DNA from: JAJPKK01 sp963844635
GTDB lineage: Bacteria > Pseudomonadota > Alphaproteobacteria > Rhizobiales > Xanthobacteraceae
Direction: 5' to 3'
Assembly: GCA_963844635.1 (NCBI GenBank)
Contig: CAWJPD010000009.1
Coordinates: forward strand, 1 to 64,000
Length of the DNA: 64,000 nt
This document shows, piece by piece, positions 63,082-64,000 of the stretch (the stretch's first letter is position 1; every line of letters starts with the position of its first letter). The translations under genes were made by a program, and so were the position numbers. Below the pieces are notes generated by a model. The model saw only the letters and a program-made list of their open reading frames with translations, was not told the origin of the DNA and did no database searches.

Positions 63082-64000
63082 ATGCTACCTAGGCTCCTTC
63101 CGGGGCCCACGTGTTCGATCGAGCACCGGGGGGAAGTGGCATGGCTGAAATTGTCCCAATTTAAGTACCGCGCTTTCCTGAGCTACAGTCATCGCGACCA
63201 AACCTGGGCCAAGTGGCTCCATTCTTCCCTTGAGCGTTACCGCATCGATAAAAGCCTTGTAGGTCGCTCCACGCCAGTTGGCCTAATTCCGAAGACGCTT
63301 CGTCCGATATTCCGTGATCGCGAGGACTTTTCCGCGGGCCACTCGTTGAATGAGCGGACACTCGAAGCCCTCCAGGCCTCTGAATTCCTTGTTGTTTTGT
63401 GTTCGGAAAACGCGTGCAAAAGTCCTTATGTCGATGAGGAGGTCCGTCAGTTCAAACTGTTAAGCCGGAGCGACCGGATCATTCCAGTCATCATTGGGGG
63501 CGAGCCGAACGATCCCGAACGGCAGTGCTTCCCTCCTTCACTGCGTTTTAAGGTTCGATCGGACGGTAGCCTCACGAACCAGCTCGATGAACCAATCGCA
63601 GCAGACGCCCGATCCAGTGGCGACGGCAGAGAAGTCGCAAGGTTGAAAGTCGTTTCCGGTCTTTTAGGCCTGAATTTAGATGAAATCGTTCAGCGCGCCG
63701 ACCGTGCGCGCAGGCGAAAAACTACTTTGTGGACCTCGCTGGCAGCTACCTTTGTGCTTCTAACAGCCATTTCCACCGTAACTGCTATCTATGCTTATAA
63801 GAATTTGCTTAAATCAGAAGAGCGGCTTGATCAGGCAATTGAAATCGCATATGGCTTTGTTAGCGAAGCCAGTTCACTATCAGATCGATTTGGTGTTCCG
63901 ACAGACCTAGTTATCAATCTTCTCAGAAGGGCCGATGGCGCCTTAACCGAACTGATCTCCCGTGGAGCGCAATCCCAAGCTCTCCAACTCCGAAAAGCAC
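63082..64000 (+). CDS. TIR-domain membrane protein, 5' part (runs off the window)
   Basis: The frame is open from ATG 63082 to the last base; GTG 63136 is an alternative start. The TIR domain begins FKYRAFLSYSHRDQTWAKWL and includes RPIFRDREDFSAGHSLNERT, FLVVLCSENACKSPYVDEEV (Glu of the NADase-type site in this region) and IIPVIIGGEPNDPERQCFPP. A transmembrane helix follows (TLWTSLAATFVLLTAISTVT), then a helical region. Some bacterial TIR domains cleave NAD+ in immune signalling. The partner domain lies beyond the window. Confidence 0.88.
   Translation, partial: MLPRLLPGPTCSIEHRGEVAWLKLSQFKYRAFLSYSHRDQTWAKWLHSSLERYRIDKSLVGRSTPVGLIPKTLRPIFRDREDFSAGHSLNERTLEALQASEFLVVLCSENACKSPYVDEEVRQFKLLSRSDRIIPVIIGGEPNDPERQCFPPSLRFKVRSDGSLTNQLDEPIAADARSSGDGREVARLKVVSGLLGLNLDEIVQRADRARRRKTTLWTSLAATFVLLTAISTVTAIYAYKNLLKSEERLDQAIEIAYGFVSEASSLSDRFGVPTDLVINLLRRADGALTELISRGAQSQALQLRKA

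Overview
The window is high-GC DNA from an alphaproteobacterium, most likely a Hyphomicrobiales (Rhizobiales) member close to the Bradyrhizobium/Xanthobacteraceae group. The gene content and arrangements (argH divergent from a TlpA-type thioredoxin, map next to radC, CobW next to a WD40 protein, TctC-type binding proteins, Tad pilus genes) and the dense palindromic intergenic repeats all fit this. No rRNA operon or CRISPR array was seen. One tRNA (Arg, anticodon CCG) is present.

Left part (1-9.7 kb): a lower-GC genomic island. It ends at a tyrosine integrase lying against a radC gene whose 3' end is cut off, so radC is the probable insertion site. The island holds a tightly packed minus-strand operon (7.7 to 1.9 kb): a phosphoribosyltransferase-like protein of the PRTase-CE type, an ORC/CDC6-like AAA ATPase, an uncharacterised protein, an adenine-type DNA methyltransferase, the FAD-dependent thymidylate synthase ThyX and one or two tiny ORFs. 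A dUTPase gene is divergent from it. Genes overlap or sit a few bases apart. Several carry single-base frameshifts, but their alternative frames join without stops and keep the family motifs. This is the best candidate for a new biological system here: a nucleotide-linked conflict or defence cassette.

9.8-20.3 kb: truncated radC, map, then a molybdenum hydroxylase operon (FAD and 2Fe-2S subunits intact, Mo subunit frameshifted) convergent with a frameshifted hydantoinase/oxoprolinase pair (hyuA, hyuB) and an intact short-chain dehydrogenase.

20.3-36.7 kb: catabolic and periplasmic redox genes. These are two ArsR-SRPBCC regulator pairs, a Tat-exported SMP-30 lactonase, an MmgE/PrpD protein, an HbpS/GlcG-like protein, two related diheme cytochromes c facing each other, a class I amidotransferase, a flavoprotein/2Fe-2S pair with a VOC protein, a DUF1194 protein, prmA and a membrane GGDEF protein. 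Copies of a two-hairpin repeat sit between many of these.

37-64 kb: tRNA-Arg; a four-gene operon (split ThDP decarboxylase-like subunits, TctC binding protein, SMP-30 lactonase); argH, a small lipoprotein and tlpA; an LLM flavoprotein; a 54-bp minisatellite; a TPR/glycosyltransferase protein; CobW-WD40; an M1 aminopeptidase; a Tat-signalled ThDP enzyme overlapping a diheme cytochrome c; three Tad/Flp pilus genes; cysS; and at the right edge the start of a membrane TIR-domain protein.

Two small secreted proteins far apart in the window end in nearly the same peptide, which looks like an undescribed C-terminal motif family.
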